A stretch of 64,000 nt of DNA. Origin: PALSA-1180 sp964624625. GTDB lineage: Bacteria > Oederibacteriota > Muellerivitia > Muellerivitales > Muellerivitaceae. This document shows, one piece after another, positions 34,249 to 43,129 of the stretch; within the stretch, counting starts at the first letter, position 1; each line of letters opens with the position of its first letter. The notes below the pieces were generated by a model, which worked only from the letters and a program-made list of their open reading frames with translations, had not been told where the DNA came from and searched no databases. The translations under genes were made by a program, and so were the position numbers. Location: NCBI GenBank assembly GCA_964624625.1, contig CAZUXW010000007.1, positions 1 to 64,000 of the forward strand. The letters run 5' to 3'.

Positions 34249-37047
34249 TTAATGGGCTTCCAGCCAGCTTTTACCCATGCCCACGTCCACCTTCAGTGGG
34301 ACCCTTAGTTTCATGGCGTTTTCCATCTCATGGACGATGATTTTTTTCGCCTCCTCCGCCTCCGCCTTGGGGGCCTCGAAGACCAATTCATCATGCACCT
34401 GCAGGAGCATGGCCGTCTCCATTTTTTTAGCCTGAAGCTTCTCATGGAGGCGGATCATGGCGATCTTGATCAGGTCCGCGGCGGACCCCTGGATGGGAGT
34501 GTTAACGGCCATGTGTTCGGCGTTGATGCGGAGGCCGACATTGGTGGAATGGATTTCCGGAATGAGCCTTTTACGGTCCATGATGGTTGAAACATACCCT
34601 TGCTTCCTGGCCAGTTCCACCATTTCCGTCGTGAATTTCTGGATGCCGGGGTACTTGGCGAAATATTCCTCAATGAACTTTTTGGCTTCCACCATCGTGA
34701 CGCCGTTTTCCCTCGCCAGCCTCATGGGGCCCATGCCGTAGATGACGCCGAAGTTGATGGTTTTGGCCTGGTTGCGCTGGGTGGAAGTCACCTGCTCCAT
34801 GGGGACTCCGAAAATAAGGGAGGCCGTGCGGCGGTGGACATCCTCGTCGTTTTTAAAGGTCGCGATCAGGTTCTTGTCCTCGGTGATATGGGCCAGGACC
34901 CGAAGCTCAATTTGGGAATAGTCGGCGGAAATGAGCAGGTGCTTGGAGTCCTTGGGGACGAAGGCTCCCCGGATCCTGCGGCCAAACTCGGAACGGATGG
35001 GGATGTTCTGAAGATTCGGGTCGTTCGAGGAGAGGCGTCCCGTGGCCGCCACGGCCTGGCTGTAGGAAGTGTGGATCCGTCCGTCCTTGGGGTGCACCAT
35101 CTCCGGCAGGACGTCCAGGTAGGTGTTTTTGAGCTTGGAAAGCTGGCGGTAATCCAGGACCAGGTCTCCGATGGGGACACCCTTGAGGGATTCCAGCACA
35201 TCCACATCGGTGGCGTAGCCCGTCTTGGTTTTTTTCACGCGGGTTCCTGAAATTTTCTGGACCTGCATCTTCTCAAAAAGAATTTTCCCCAGCTGGAGGG
35301 GGGATCCAATGTTGAATTCCTCGCCCGCCTCCTTGAAAATTTTCTTGGTGAGTTTTTTCAGCTCCTCGCCGGCCTCATCGGACAAACTTTTCAGGAGCTT
35401 CACGTCCACACAGATGCCTTTGCGCTCCATGGCCTCCAGCACCATCACCAGGGGAAGTTCCACCTCCCGATAGGCCCGGTCCAGCCCTTCCTTCTTCAAG
35501 CGAGGAGCGAAGAAGTTGTGCGCCCGGAGGGTAAAGTCCACGTCCTCACAGGCATATTGGGTGATGGCCTCCAAGGGCACCTGGTCCATGGTGATCTGCT
35601 TCTTCCCGCTGCCGATCAGGGCTTCCGTGGGGATCTTGGTGTAGTTAAAGTGTTTCAGCGCGATGGCGTCCAACCCGTGCTGCCGGTAGGAGGAATCCAA
35701 CAGGAAGCTTTCCAACATGGTGTCAAAGGCGAAGCCCTCCGGCTGGATGCCGTGGCTCTTGAAGACCGCCCAGTCGTATTTGCTGTTTTGGCCGCCCTTT
35801 TGGATTTTCGGGTTTTCCAGAAAAGGCTTTAATAGTTTGACGACTTTTTCCCCATTAAGTTCCTGGTTCAAGGGAATAAAAACCGCTTCTTTTTCTTTCC
35901 AGCAAAGCGACACTCCCACCAAATCCACCGTTAAAGAATCCAACCCGGTCGTTTCCGTATCCACCGCCACCAGGCCCGCCTTGGCAGCGGCCGCCAAGGC
36001 TTTTTCGATTTCCTCCTCGGTCAAAAGGCTGCGGTACTTGTCCGAGACCCTTTTCACCTTAATCTCGGCCGGCTCCACCGTCTCGGCCTTGTCCTTTTTA
36101 GCGGCTTTGGCCTTCTTTTCTTTCGGGGCCGGTTCGGAAGGGCTGGAAAGGGAAAACTCAACCCCCATCGTTTCGGCGTATTCCTCGATCCGGGACATCA
36201 TGCGGTTGAATTCCAACTCGCGGCAAAGTTCGCGGAGTTCCTCCATGTGGGGCTTCCCCAGAACCATGTCCTTGGGCCTGTCCGGGATGGGCGCGTCGCA
36301 TTCAATCGTCACCAATTCCTTGGACAGATCGGCCATCGCCTTGTTTTTGAGGAGGGATTCCTTTAATTTTGGCTTTTGGATCTTCTCCGTGTTCTTAAAA
36401 AGGTTGTCCAGGGTCCCATATTCCTGAATAAGAACGGTGGCGGTCTTCTCCCCAATTCCCGGAACCCCCGGCACATTGTCCGAGGCGTCGCCCATCAGCG
36501 CCAATACGTCGATCACCTGTTCCGGTTTCACCCCAAACTTTTCCAATACATCCTTCTCGTCCGCCATGGACCAATCATTGGGCCATTTGGGCTTGTACAT
36601 CTGGACCCCGGGGCCGATCAATTGCATGAAATCCTTGTCGCCGGATACGATGACGCTGTCGATCTTCTCTTTTTTCGCCCTCTTCACCATCGTCCCGATC
36701 AAGTCGTCCGCCTCATAGCCGGGCTTGACGAGGATTGGCAGGTTCAAGGCCTTGACCATTTTGTGGATATAGGGAAACCCCTTCGCCAGGTCATCGGGCA
36801 TCTCCTCCCGGTTGGCCTTGTACTCTTTATACATCTTGTGCCGAAAGGTCGGTTCCCGCGAGTCGAAAACCACGGCGAAAAAATCAGGTTTTTGTTTTCT
36901 CAAAATCATCAACAAGGTGTCCATGAACCCGTAGATGGCGGAGGTGTCAAATCCCTTCGAGGTGACCCGGGGATTCTTGATAAAGGCGAAATGGCTCCGG
37001 TAAGCCACCGCGGCGCCATCGAGGAGGAACAGCCTAGGCTTGGGCAT
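34249..37047 (-). CDS. polA: DNA polymerase I
   Basis: 932 residues, full length for a three-domain Pol I. The N-terminal 5' nuclease (about 1-290) carries KDFMQL and GDASDNVPGVPGIGEKTA. The 3'-5' exonuclease (about 340-530) keeps VDTETTGLD and YACEDVDF, so proofreading looks intact. The polymerase domain has motif A DYSQIELRVLAHI, motif B RNQAKTINFGVIYGM and motif C QVHDELVF. It fills gaps in repair and removes RNA primers. An inserted Lys/Ala/Glu linker (about 300-330) joins the nuclease domains. The ATG follows TAGGAG. A 2H phosphoesterase gene ends 8 bp upstream. Confidence 0.96.
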   Translation of the reverse strand: MPKPRLFLLDGAAVAYRSHFAFIKNPRVTSKGFDTSAIYGFMDTLLMILRKQKPDFFAVVFDSREPTFRHKMYKEYKANREEMPDDLAKGFPYIHKMVKALNLPILVKPGYEADDLIGTMVKRAKKEKIDSVIVSGDKDFMQLIGPGVQMYKPKWPNDWSMADEKDVLEKFGVKPEQVIDVLALMGDASDNVPGVPGIGEKTATVLIQEYGTLDNLFKNTEKIQKPKLKESLLKNKAMADLSKELVTIECDAPIPDRPKDMVLGKPHMEELRELCRELEFNRMMSRIEEYAETMGVEFSLSSPSEPAPKEKKAKAAKKDKAETVEPAEIKVKRVSDKYRSLLTEEEIEKALAAAAKAGLVAVDTETTGLDSLTVDLVGVSLCWKEKEAVFIPLNQELNGEKVVKLLKPFLENPKIQKGGQNSKYDWAVFKSHGIQPEGFAFDTMLESFLLDSSYRQHGLDAIALKHFNYTKIPTEALIGSGKKQITMDQVPLEAITQYACEDVDFTLRAHNFFAPRLKKEGLDRAYREVELPLVMVLEAMERKGICVDVKLLKSLSDEAGEELKKLTKKIFKEAGEEFNIGSPLQLGKILFEKMQVQKISGTRVKKTKTGYATDVDVLESLKGVPIGDLVLDYRQLSKLKNTYLDVLPEMVHPKDGRIHTSYSQAVAATGRLSSNDPNLQNIPIRSEFGRRIRGAFVPKDSKHLLISADYSQIELRVLAHITEDKNLIATFKNDEDVHRRTASLIFGVPMEQVTSTQRNQAKTINFGVIYGMGPMRLARENGVTMVEAKKFIEEYFAKYPGIQKFTTEMVELARKQGYVSTIMDRKRLIPEIHSTNVGLRINAEHMAVNTPIQGSAADLIKIAMIRLHEKLQAKKMETAMLLQVHDELVFEAPKAEAEEAKKIIVHEMENAMKLRVPLKVDVGMGKSWLEAH

Positions 37048-37055
37048 GGAAACTC

Positions 37056-37622
37056 CTAAGATTTATTTTTATGTAGCGTCGCGGAAAATACTGTCCGGAG
37101 CCGCCGGGAACAGCCGCCGGCCAACAATTCATACTCATGCGCCTCCAACCGGGTAAACCGGCCCTTCCATCCAATCGGCACGGCCCTCATCACCTTCAAA
37201 CTTTTCAAATAACTTTTATCCGATTTGGACATGGCCAAGGTGCAATGCGGGGCCCATCCGTCGCCCGGTAAATAATACGGGGATTGGCCTTCTGCGAGAA
37301 GCCGTATGGACTGGTGGACTTTTTGATGAATCCTTAAAAGCTCCAGGGTCACTACAGGCGCCAAGAAGAGAACCCTTTCATGCGTAAAACTTCCGATGCT
37401 CTCAAAGGAAGCCGGTATCGCCGAAAACTCCCCGGAAATTTTCCTGCACCGGGCCCCAATGGTTCCCATGTCCGCGTCATTGAAAGCCGCGAGAGTTACA
37501 TGGGGATTATCCCTGCCAAGGGGAGTTGAGACCTTGTTTTTTTCCAACTTCCGCCAAATATTCCGTATGGCCTTTTCCGTTGGGGGGTCGAATAAAAGCT
37601 CAATCCCGAAAGGCATTTCCAC
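37056..37622 (-). CDS. 2'-5' RNA ligase / 2H phosphoesterase family protein
   Basis: 188 residues with both HxT motifs of the 2H superfamily, H41-V-T43 and H126-C-T128. The family opens 2',3'-cyclic phosphates or joins 2'-5' ends in RNA, and some act on nucleotide cyclic phosphodiesters; which applies here is unknown. It ends 8 bp before polA and is probably co-transcribed with it. The ATG at 37622 could be replaced by the one two codons on. A terminator for the previous operon lies just upstream. Confidence 0.82.
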   Translation of the reverse strand: MEMPFGIELLFDPPTEKAIRNIWRKLEKNKVSTPLGRDNPHVTLAAFNDADMGTIGARCRKISGEFSAIPASFESIGSFTHERVLFLAPVVTLELLRIHQKVHQSIRLLAEGQSPYYLPGDGWAPHCTLAMSKSDKSYLKSLKVMRAVPIGWKGRFTRLEAHEYELLAGGCSRRLRTVFSATLHKNKS

Positions 37623-37639
37623 TCCCCGCCCTCAAAATA

Positions 37640-37675
37640 AAAAGCCCCTTCACCGTATCCGGAGAAGGGGCTTTT
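37640..37675 (-). terminator. Intrinsic terminator after the 94-residue protein gene
   Basis: A 12 bp perfect stem (37640-37651 with 37664-37675) and 12-base loop is followed on the minus strand by TTTTTATTTT. It closes the transcript of the gene at 37742-38026. Confidence 0.85.
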
Positions 37676-37741
37676 ACTATAACAACTAAAGAATACCTTG
37701 GGTTCGCCAAAAAACGTTTTTACGTTACCCTTTTAAAAAAA

Positions 37742-38026
37742 CTAGGCTGGAATACCGTATTTTTTCTTGGCTTCGGGAGTCATATTCTCAATGTCCTCCA
37801 TCAGCAAACGGGCCCGAATGCCCTTGACCCGGCGAAGTTCGGTGTCCAGCGTCCCCTTCAACCGGCCGCGCAGCATATCGGCCACTTTGCGGGGGGCGTA
37901 AACGTAAATGTCCACTCCGTCATCCTTGTAGCTGGTGTAGTCGTTGCGAATCACGGCCTGCGGGGCGAGCCGCTTGACCTCCGATTCCATCTTCTTCGCC
38001 AATTGCTCCGCTCCAGTTTGTGCCAA
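37742..38026 (-). CDS. Conserved-looking small soluble protein, unrecognised
   Basis: 94 residues, charged, with no signal peptide. Predicted alternation is helix (1-20), strand-turn-strand (24-46, AVIRNDYTSYKDDGVDIYVYAP) and long helix (47-80). I do not recognise the family. The start is a TTG at 38026 with AAGGAG 6 bases upstream. It has its own candidate promoter overlapping the parB stop, a leader with a perfect CGGGAG-CTCCCG hairpin (38051-38067), and a strong terminator, so it is an independent gene rather than part of the par operon. Confidence 0.65.
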   Translation of the reverse strand: MAQTGAEQLAKKMESEVKRLAPQAVIRNDYTSYKDDGVDIYVYAPRKVADMLRGRLKGTLDTELRRVKGIRARLLMEDIENMTPEAKKKYGIPA

Positions 38027-38088
38027 GGTTCTCTCCTTCAGGGTTGATCACGGGAGTCCGGCTCCCGGTAAAACTTGAGCTGTTCGTT

Positions 38089-38116
38089 AATTTAGCATAT
38101 CCCCTTTTATTGTCAA
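38089..38116 (-). promoter_or_regulatory. Candidate promoter of the 94-residue protein gene
   Basis: TTGACA (38111-38116), a 16-base spacer, then TAAATT (38089-38094), minus strand. The -35 is perfect, the -10 only 4 of 6. The leader of about 60 bases carries a 6 bp GC hairpin. Confidence 0.45.
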
Positions 38117-38973
38117 CGAAACCCGGCCTTGCGGAAGAGGTTCAAAATTCGGTCCAGATCATCCAGCGAATAATATTCGAAACAAACCGTTCCCTTTTGC
38201 CGGCCCTTGGGGTTCAGGGTCACTTTGGTTCCCAGCCAATTGCGGAGGTTTTCTTCCAATTTGGCGATGTTGGGGTCCTTCGCCTTGGCGCCGGATTTTA
38301 TTTTTTTGGTGGGGCCCTTTTGATCCTGGAGCCACCTTTCCGCGTCCCGAACGGTAAAACCCTGCCGGGTGATCTTGTCGGCCAGCTTCCGCTGCTCGGC
38401 GGGCGTGGGCAGGGCCGCCAAAACCCTGGCATGGCCCGCCGTTAATTGGCCTGAAGCCAGCAGGCCCTTCACTTCGGGCGCCAAGCGGAGCAAGCGCATT
38501 GCGTTGGCCACCGTGGCCCGGTCCTTACCCACCTTGAGGGCGATCTGCTCTTGGGTCATCTTGAATTCTTCCTGCAGCCGTTGGTAGCCCTCCGCCTCTT
38601 CCAGCGGGGATAGGTCCGCTCTTTGTAAATTCTCGATCAAGGCCAGTTCCAAAGCCTCCACGTCGGAAGCCAAAACCTCCACCGCCGGGACGGTCAACAT
38701 GCCGAGTTTTTGGGCCGCCCGGTACCGCCGCTCCCCCGCGATGATTTCCCATTGGTCGCCTTTTTTCCTGACTACGATGGGCTGGAGAATTCCCCTCTCC
38801 TTGACCGATTGCACCAGTTCCTGCAGGTCCTCGGCCCGGAATATCTTCCGGGGCTGGAAGGGATTGGGCCTGATTTTCGAGATCGGAATCTGTTGGGCCG
38901 ATCCCTTCCTTTCCTCGATTATTTTTTTGGGAATCAGGGCCTCGAGCCCGCGTCCCAGCGCTTTTTTAGCCAT
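38113..38973 (-). CDS. parB: Chromosome-partitioning protein ParB
   Basis: 286 residues from the ATG at 38973 (KKALGRGLEALIP at the start, the usual ParB N-terminus). A TTG three codons upstream sits too close to the AAGGAG site. The CTPase/ParB-N fold has the GERRYRA motif (about 85-91). A helix-turn-helix (about 145-185, TAGHARVLAALP just after it) binds parS, and a C-terminal dimer domain closes the protein. It loads on parS sites near the origin and spreads as a CTP-gated clamp. It overlaps parA by 8 bp. No canonical 16 bp parS was found in this window. Confidence 0.94.
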   Translation of the reverse strand: MAKKALGRGLEALIPKKIIEERKGSAQQIPISKIRPNPFQPRKIFRAEDLQELVQSVKERGILQPIVVRKKGDQWEIIAGERRYRAAQKLGMLTVPAVEVLASDVEALELALIENLQRADLSPLEEAEGYQRLQEEFKMTQEQIALKVGKDRATVANAMRLLRLAPEVKGLLASGQLTAGHARVLAALPTPAEQRKLADKITRQGFTVRDAERWLQDQKGPTKKIKSGAKAKDPNIAKLEENLRNWLGTKVTLNPKGRQKGTVCFEYYSLDDLDRILNLFRKAGFR

Positions 38974-39727
38974 GGGTGACAATCTCCTTGGTGAGGTTTA
39001 AATAGGCCTGGGCCCCGCTGGAGCGGATGTCGTAAAGAATAATCGGCTTCCCAAAGGAAGGCGATTCGGAGAGCTGGACATTCCTCGGGATAACGGTATT
39101 GTAAACTTTTTCGCCGAAAAATTTCCGAACTTCCTCGGAAACCTGGGCCGCCAGCCTGGTCCTGGAATCGTGCATCGTTAACAGTGCCCCCTCAATCTCC
39201 AACTTGGGGTTCAGGTTTTCCCGGACCCGTTCCACGGTCTCCATCAGGGAGCTCAACCCTTCCAAAGCGTAATATTCGCTTTGGACTGGGATCAATACCG
39301 AATGGGCGGCCGTGAGGGCGTTCAAAGTGAGGAACCCCAGGGACGGCGGACAATCGATCAAAATATAGTCAAAATCACCCTCGATCGAAGCCAGGGCCCT
39401 TTTAAGCCTTGTTTCCCTTTCCTCCAAGTTGACCAATTCCACCTCGGCCCCGGTCAAGTTGCCGTTGGAGGGAACGCAGAAAAGTTTTTTAAGCTCGGTG
39501 GGACGGATCGCCTCCAAAATATCCGCCTCCCCCATGATCACGTGGTAGATATTGGGTTCGCACTCATGCTTATTGAGCCCGACGCCGCTGGTGGAATTAC
39601 CCTGGGGATCCATATCCACAAGCAGGGTCCTTTTCTCAATGGCCGCCAGGCAGGAAGCCAGGTTCACGGTGGTGGTCGTTTTACCCACGCCCCCCTTTTG
39701 GTTGGTGATGCAGATGATTCTCGCCAT
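38966..39727 (-). CDS. parA: Chromosome-partitioning ATPase ParA (Soj)
   Basis: 253 residues, a MinD/ParA-family deviant Walker ATPase with NQKGGVGKTTTT at 9-20 and DMDPQGN near 39-45. It binds non-specific DNA when ATP-bound and pulls ParB-parS complexes apart during segregation. The stop of the upstream TPR gene and the ATG of parA abut exactly. In many bacteria parAB sits near the replication origin, but the usual neighbours (gidB, gidA, mnmE, dnaA) are not seen here. Confidence 0.95.
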   Translation of the reverse strand: MARIICITNQKGGVGKTTTTVNLASCLAAIEKRTLLVDMDPQGNSTSGVGLNKHECEPNIYHVIMGEADILEAIRPTELKKLFCVPSNGNLTGAEVELVNLEERETRLKRALASIEGDFDYILIDCPPSLGFLTLNALTAAHSVLIPVQSEYYALEGLSSLMETVERVRENLNPKLEIEGALLTMHDSRTRLAAQVSEEVRKFFGEKVYNTVIPRNVQLSESPSFGKPIILYDIRSSGAQAYLNLTKEIVTHG

Positions 39728-40552
39728 TTATTTTTTCGCGCCAGTCGTTTTTTTATTTCGGGGCAAAGAAATCGCCATTTTTCCGCCTTCGATATTTTCC
39801 ATGCGCCGTCGGACGTCCATCAGGTTTCGGGAGGCTTTTTCGTAACGGGGATCCAGGTCATGGGCCGCCTGGAATTCCTTGAGGGCCCTATCGTATTTCT
39901 TTTCCTCGCTTAAAACGACCCCTAAATTGTTGTGGGCGACCGCGTTCTCCGAATCAGCCTCGATGGCTTTGCGGAGCTCGGCCTCGGCTTCGGGCCACCT
40001 TTTCATCTGGATGTAAACCAAACCGAGATTATTATAAATCCAGGCAGAATCGTCCTGAAAAGAGAGGGCTTTCTCGTAATTTTGGATAGCCTTCTCAAAA
40101 TCGCCCCTGTCAAAATAAACCGCGCCCAAAATGTTGTAGACGCTGCCGGCGGAAGGGTCCAGTTTCCTGGATTGGAGCGCCGAAACCAAAGCCTGGTCAT
40201 AACGGCCCTTGGATTGGTAAAGCCGGGCTAAGGTCGCGTATGCGGTGGCGTTTTGGGGTTCCAAATTCACCACCCCCTCCAGTTCCTCAATCGCCTGGTC
40301 GGGCCTTTGGGTTTCCTTGTAAAGGCGCCCGAGCAAAAAATGGACCTTGGCGTCGGCGGGCCTCCTGGTTTTGAGCCCCACCAGGATTTTTTCCGCCTGG
40401 CCGAGTTTTCCCTGGTCGTAAACTTTTTGGGCGTCGGAGAAGGAGCCTGGGGCCTCTTGGGGAGAAGGCTGGGACGGGGCGCAGCCGGGACCCATCAAAA
40501 GGGCGAGAAAAAAGCCGGCGGAAAATAGGATGAGGGGGAATCGGGTTGCCAT
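39728..40552 (-). CDS. TPR lipoprotein, first gene of the par operon
   Basis: 274 residues. A lipoprotein signal peptide with lipobox MGPGC (Cys about 24) is followed by about six TPR units (about 38-255), each with the W/LG/Y..A..P pattern. It probably scaffolds a periplasmic or outer-membrane complex, as PilW/NlpI-like proteins do. It is directly joined to parA, which is unusual. A strong promoter ends only a few bases before the ATG and no ribosome site is present, so the message looks leaderless. Confidence 0.8.
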   Translation of the reverse strand: MATRFPLILFSAGFFLALLMGPGCAPSQPSPQEAPGSFSDAQKVYDQGKLGQAEKILVGLKTRRPADAKVHFLLGRLYKETQRPDQAIEELEGVVNLEPQNATAYATLARLYQSKGRYDQALVSALQSRKLDPSAGSVYNILGAVYFDRGDFEKAIQNYEKALSFQDDSAWIYNNLGLVYIQMKRWPEAEAELRKAIEADSENAVAHNNLGVVLSEEKKYDRALKEFQAAHDLDPRYEKASRNLMDVRRRMENIEGGKMAISLPRNKKTTGAKK

Positions 40553-40561
40553 GGGGGCGTC

Positions 40562-40590
40562 ACTATACCACCGTCAATTTACCCGTTCAA
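40562..40590 (-). promoter_or_regulatory. Promoter of TPR-parA-parB operon, probably leaderless
   Basis: TTGAAC (40585-40590), exactly 17 bases, TATAGT (40562-40567), minus strand. The expected start point is about 40555, leaving 3-4 bases before the ATG at 40552, with only GACGCCCCC between. Confidence 0.65.
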
Positions 40591-40630
40591 TGCCGGGCCC
40601 GGCTCCACCCCCTCCAGGGATATAGCCTGG

Positions 40631-41662
40631 CTACTTACTTTTTTTACGGCGGGATGCCTTCGCTTTTGTCCGCAAGGCGGTTCCCGGGACTGGCTTCGTC
40701 TGGGCCACGAGGCTTCCCAAGGGCATCGGTTTCAGCGAAAAACAAAACAACCCCAACAGGCTGAACAGGATGACGCCGATGAACAGGAGCAGAAGCGAAT
40801 AAACAAAGGCCTGGTCTTTGGAAAGGGAAACAAGGCCAAAAAGGACCCCCAGGGCCGTTTCGCGGGTTCCCATACCAAGGAACGTGACCAGGGAAACGAT
40901 ATTGACCACCGAGATACAAAAGGAAAGGTAAAAAATATCAATCTGAATCGGAATGGCCAAGGCGATTAGGTAGCTGCCCCAAAAGAAAATAACGTAGGAG
41001 ACCAGGGAAAGGATGATGGGAACAAGGATCGAAGGCCTGTAAAAAGCCTCCATGCCCTCGTGAAAATCCTCGAAAAGCCTGTCGGTTTTTTCCCGGTGCT
41101 CCTGTTTCATGACACGCTGGAAGGCCGCCTTCAGGAATCCGCCGCCGATTTTCTTGTTGAAGGCCAAAAGGGTGATCACCAGCAAAAGGGCGAAGAACCA
41201 CTTGACCGCCAATACCATTTTTTGAGTGGTTGGATCCAGAGGCATGGGGTTCATCATGATTCCCACCCCTCCCAAAAAAAGGAGAAGGTAGAGGTCAAAG
41301 ACCCGGTCCACCAGGACGCTGGCCATGCTTTTACCCGTGGTAAATTTCAGGTCCTTATTGAGGTAAAAAACCTTGGCGAAATCACCGGCCCGGCCCGGGG
41401 TAAGATTGCCGAGATAGAGGGTCGCCATGTAAATCAGGAAGCAATTCCAGATCGAGTAGGAGGCGCCCTGCATCCTTATCAGGAAACTCCAGCGGACGGC
41501 TTTGAGGTACACCATGACCACATAAGTCAAAAGCGCGAGAAGCAGCAGCCGCCAATCCGAATGCCGCAGCATCTCCACCGTATCGTGAAGGCTGATTTTC
41601 CACAGGCGGATGATCAGAGCGAACAAAAGGATCCCGATAACGATCGGAAGATACCGTTTCAT
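40631..41662 (-). CDS. Flippase-like membrane protein (UPF0104 / LPG synthase TM family)
   Basis: 343 residues with about eight transmembrane helices. NLTPGRAGDFAKVFYL (about 90-105) and VDRVFDLYLLL (about 120-130) are hallmarks of the AglD/MprF-like UPF0104 family. A basic C-terminal tail follows. Members move or are thought to move lipid-linked sugars or aminoacyl-lipids across the inner membrane; substrate unknown here. It is last in a row with a radical SAM protein and a GT2, so a lipid-linked sugar is a fair guess. Confidence 0.8.
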   Translation of the reverse strand: MKRYLPIVIGILLFALIIRLWKISLHDTVEMLRHSDWRLLLLALLTYVVMVYLKAVRWSFLIRMQGASYSIWNCFLIYMATLYLGNLTPGRAGDFAKVFYLNKDLKFTTGKSMASVLVDRVFDLYLLLFLGGVGIMMNPMPLDPTTQKMVLAVKWFFALLLVITLLAFNKKIGGGFLKAAFQRVMKQEHREKTDRLFEDFHEGMEAFYRPSILVPIILSLVSYVIFFWGSYLIALAIPIQIDIFYLSFCISVVNIVSLVTFLGMGTRETALGVLFGLVSLSKDQAFVYSLLLLFIGVILFSLLGLFCFSLKPMPLGSLVAQTKPVPGTALRTKAKASRRKKSK

Positions 41663-41709
41663 GAAGGAGGTGTTTCCTTAATCGGTGGAATGGTGCGGAA
41701 CCGGAATGA

Positions 41710-43128
41710 TTATATCCGAAGCATCTTGAGTCCAACGCGCGCTTTGCGGAAAAAATCCACCGGGGAATGGGTGGCAGCCATGTTTTTCATGACCATTTTA
41801 GGCCGCAAATAAAAGGACTTGTAGGCGTATTTCAACAGCTCGATGAGCTCTTCCCGGTTCATGTGCTCTTCCCAAAGCCGGGGCTTGAAGTCCGGAGTGG
41901 GGTTTTTGGCGAACTCCGCCCAATAATCGTGGTCAAAGCGGCCGTCCTCAAGGGCTTTGTAATAAATGGCGGTCGCGGGAAAGGGGGTGAGCACGGAAAA
42001 GTGGACATAGTCGGGGTCCAATTCCTTCGCGAACTCAATGGTGTTGAGGGCCATTTCCCTGGTCTCGGTGGGATTGCCGATCATGAAATAGGCCAGGGTT
42101 TTCATTCCATGATCCCTGGTCGCCTTGAACATTTTACGGACATGGTCCAAGTCCAGGTCCTTGAGCAGGATCTCCAGCACGTCCGCATTGCCTGACTCGA
42201 CGCCGTAATGGATCCGGTCGCAGCCCGCGCTGGCTAATTCCTTTAGCATTTCCTCATCCATCCGGTCCGCCCTGGCGCGGATATCAAAAGCGATCTCCAG
42301 CTTCCGTTTTTTAATCTCGCCGCAAATATCAAACACCCTTTTGCGGTTCACGTTAAAGGTGTCGTCATAAATGAAAAATTCCCTGATACCCATTTTCACG
42401 CAGGCTTCCATTTCATTGACCACCGCCATGGCCGAGTGGCTCCTGAATCTCCGGCCCATGGTGGGCCGGTCGCAAAAAAGGCATCGGTAGGGGCAGCCGC
42501 GGCTGGTGAACATGGTGGTGATGGGGTTGTGCTTGGCGAGGATCGAATAGTACTTGTTGATGGGAGTCAATTCGCGGGCCGGGTAAGGGAGGCCATCCAA
42601 GTCCTCCACGGGAGGGGCCGGTGGATTGTCCTTTATCTGGCCCGTGGCCGCGTCCCGGTAAGCCAAACCAAAAACCTTATCGTAAGGCATGCCCCCTTCC
42701 AAGGCGGATAATAATTGGCTGAAAGCCAATTCACCCTCGCCCTTGATGGCGAAATCCACCTCCGGCATGGCCAGGGTTTCCCTGGCGAAAATATGGACAT
42801 GGGGTCCGCCCATGACGACTTTGCATTTGGGATTCGCCCTTTTGGCGGCTTGGGCCACCATCCGCGCGTCGATGATGGTAAAGGTCAGGGCTTGTATCCC
42901 GACCACGTCGGGTTGGATCTCTTTGATCCGGTCTTCCATTTCGTCGTGGGAAATTTCCTCGACCTGGCAGTCCAAAACCAAAATCTCATGGGAAGTCTTG
43001 GCTTTCGCGTAGCCCGCCACGTACAAAAGCCCGAGGGGCGGGTTATATCCCCTCTCCTCATCCACCACCGAGGGAATATTGGTGGTTATCATGTGGTCCG
43101 AGGGGGGATTGATCAATAAAACTTTCAT
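41710..43128 (-). CDS. B12-binding-domain radical SAM protein
   Basis: 472 residues. An N-terminal cobalamin-binding Rossmann fold (about 1-145, with GGPH at 107-110 but no DxHxxG lower-ligand His) is followed by a radical SAM barrel. The 4Fe-4S cysteines are C212, C216 and C219 in SRGCPYRCLFCD. It should reductively cleave SAM; such proteins methylate or rearrange unactivated carbons in lipids, hopanoids, bacteriochlorophyll side chains or antibiotics. The substrate is not clear. The start codon ATG at 43128 follows GGGAGGT. It follows the GT2 gene with a single base between, so they form one operon. Confidence 0.85.
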   Translation of the reverse strand: MKVLLINPPSDHMITTNIPSVVDEERGYNPPLGLLYVAGYAKAKTSHEILVLDCQVEEISHDEMEDRIKEIQPDVVGIQALTFTIIDARMVAQAAKRANPKCKVVMGGPHVHIFARETLAMPEVDFAIKGEGELAFSQLLSALEGGMPYDKVFGLAYRDAATGQIKDNPPAPPVEDLDGLPYPARELTPINKYYSILAKHNPITTMFTSRGCPYRCLFCDRPTMGRRFRSHSAMAVVNEMEACVKMGIREFFIYDDTFNVNRKRVFDICGEIKKRKLEIAFDIRARADRMDEEMLKELASAGCDRIHYGVESGNADVLEILLKDLDLDHVRKMFKATRDHGMKTLAYFMIGNPTETREMALNTIEFAKELDPDYVHFSVLTPFPATAIYYKALEDGRFDHDYWAEFAKNPTPDFKPRLWEEHMNREELIELLKYAYKSFYLRPKMVMKNMAATHSPVDFFRKARVGLKMLRI

Positions 43129-43129
43129 G

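Noticed and set aside
38113..40590. parS site near parAB
   Set aside because: No sequence close to the 16 bp TGTTTCACGTGAAACA type was seen in this region or by reading the other gaps.
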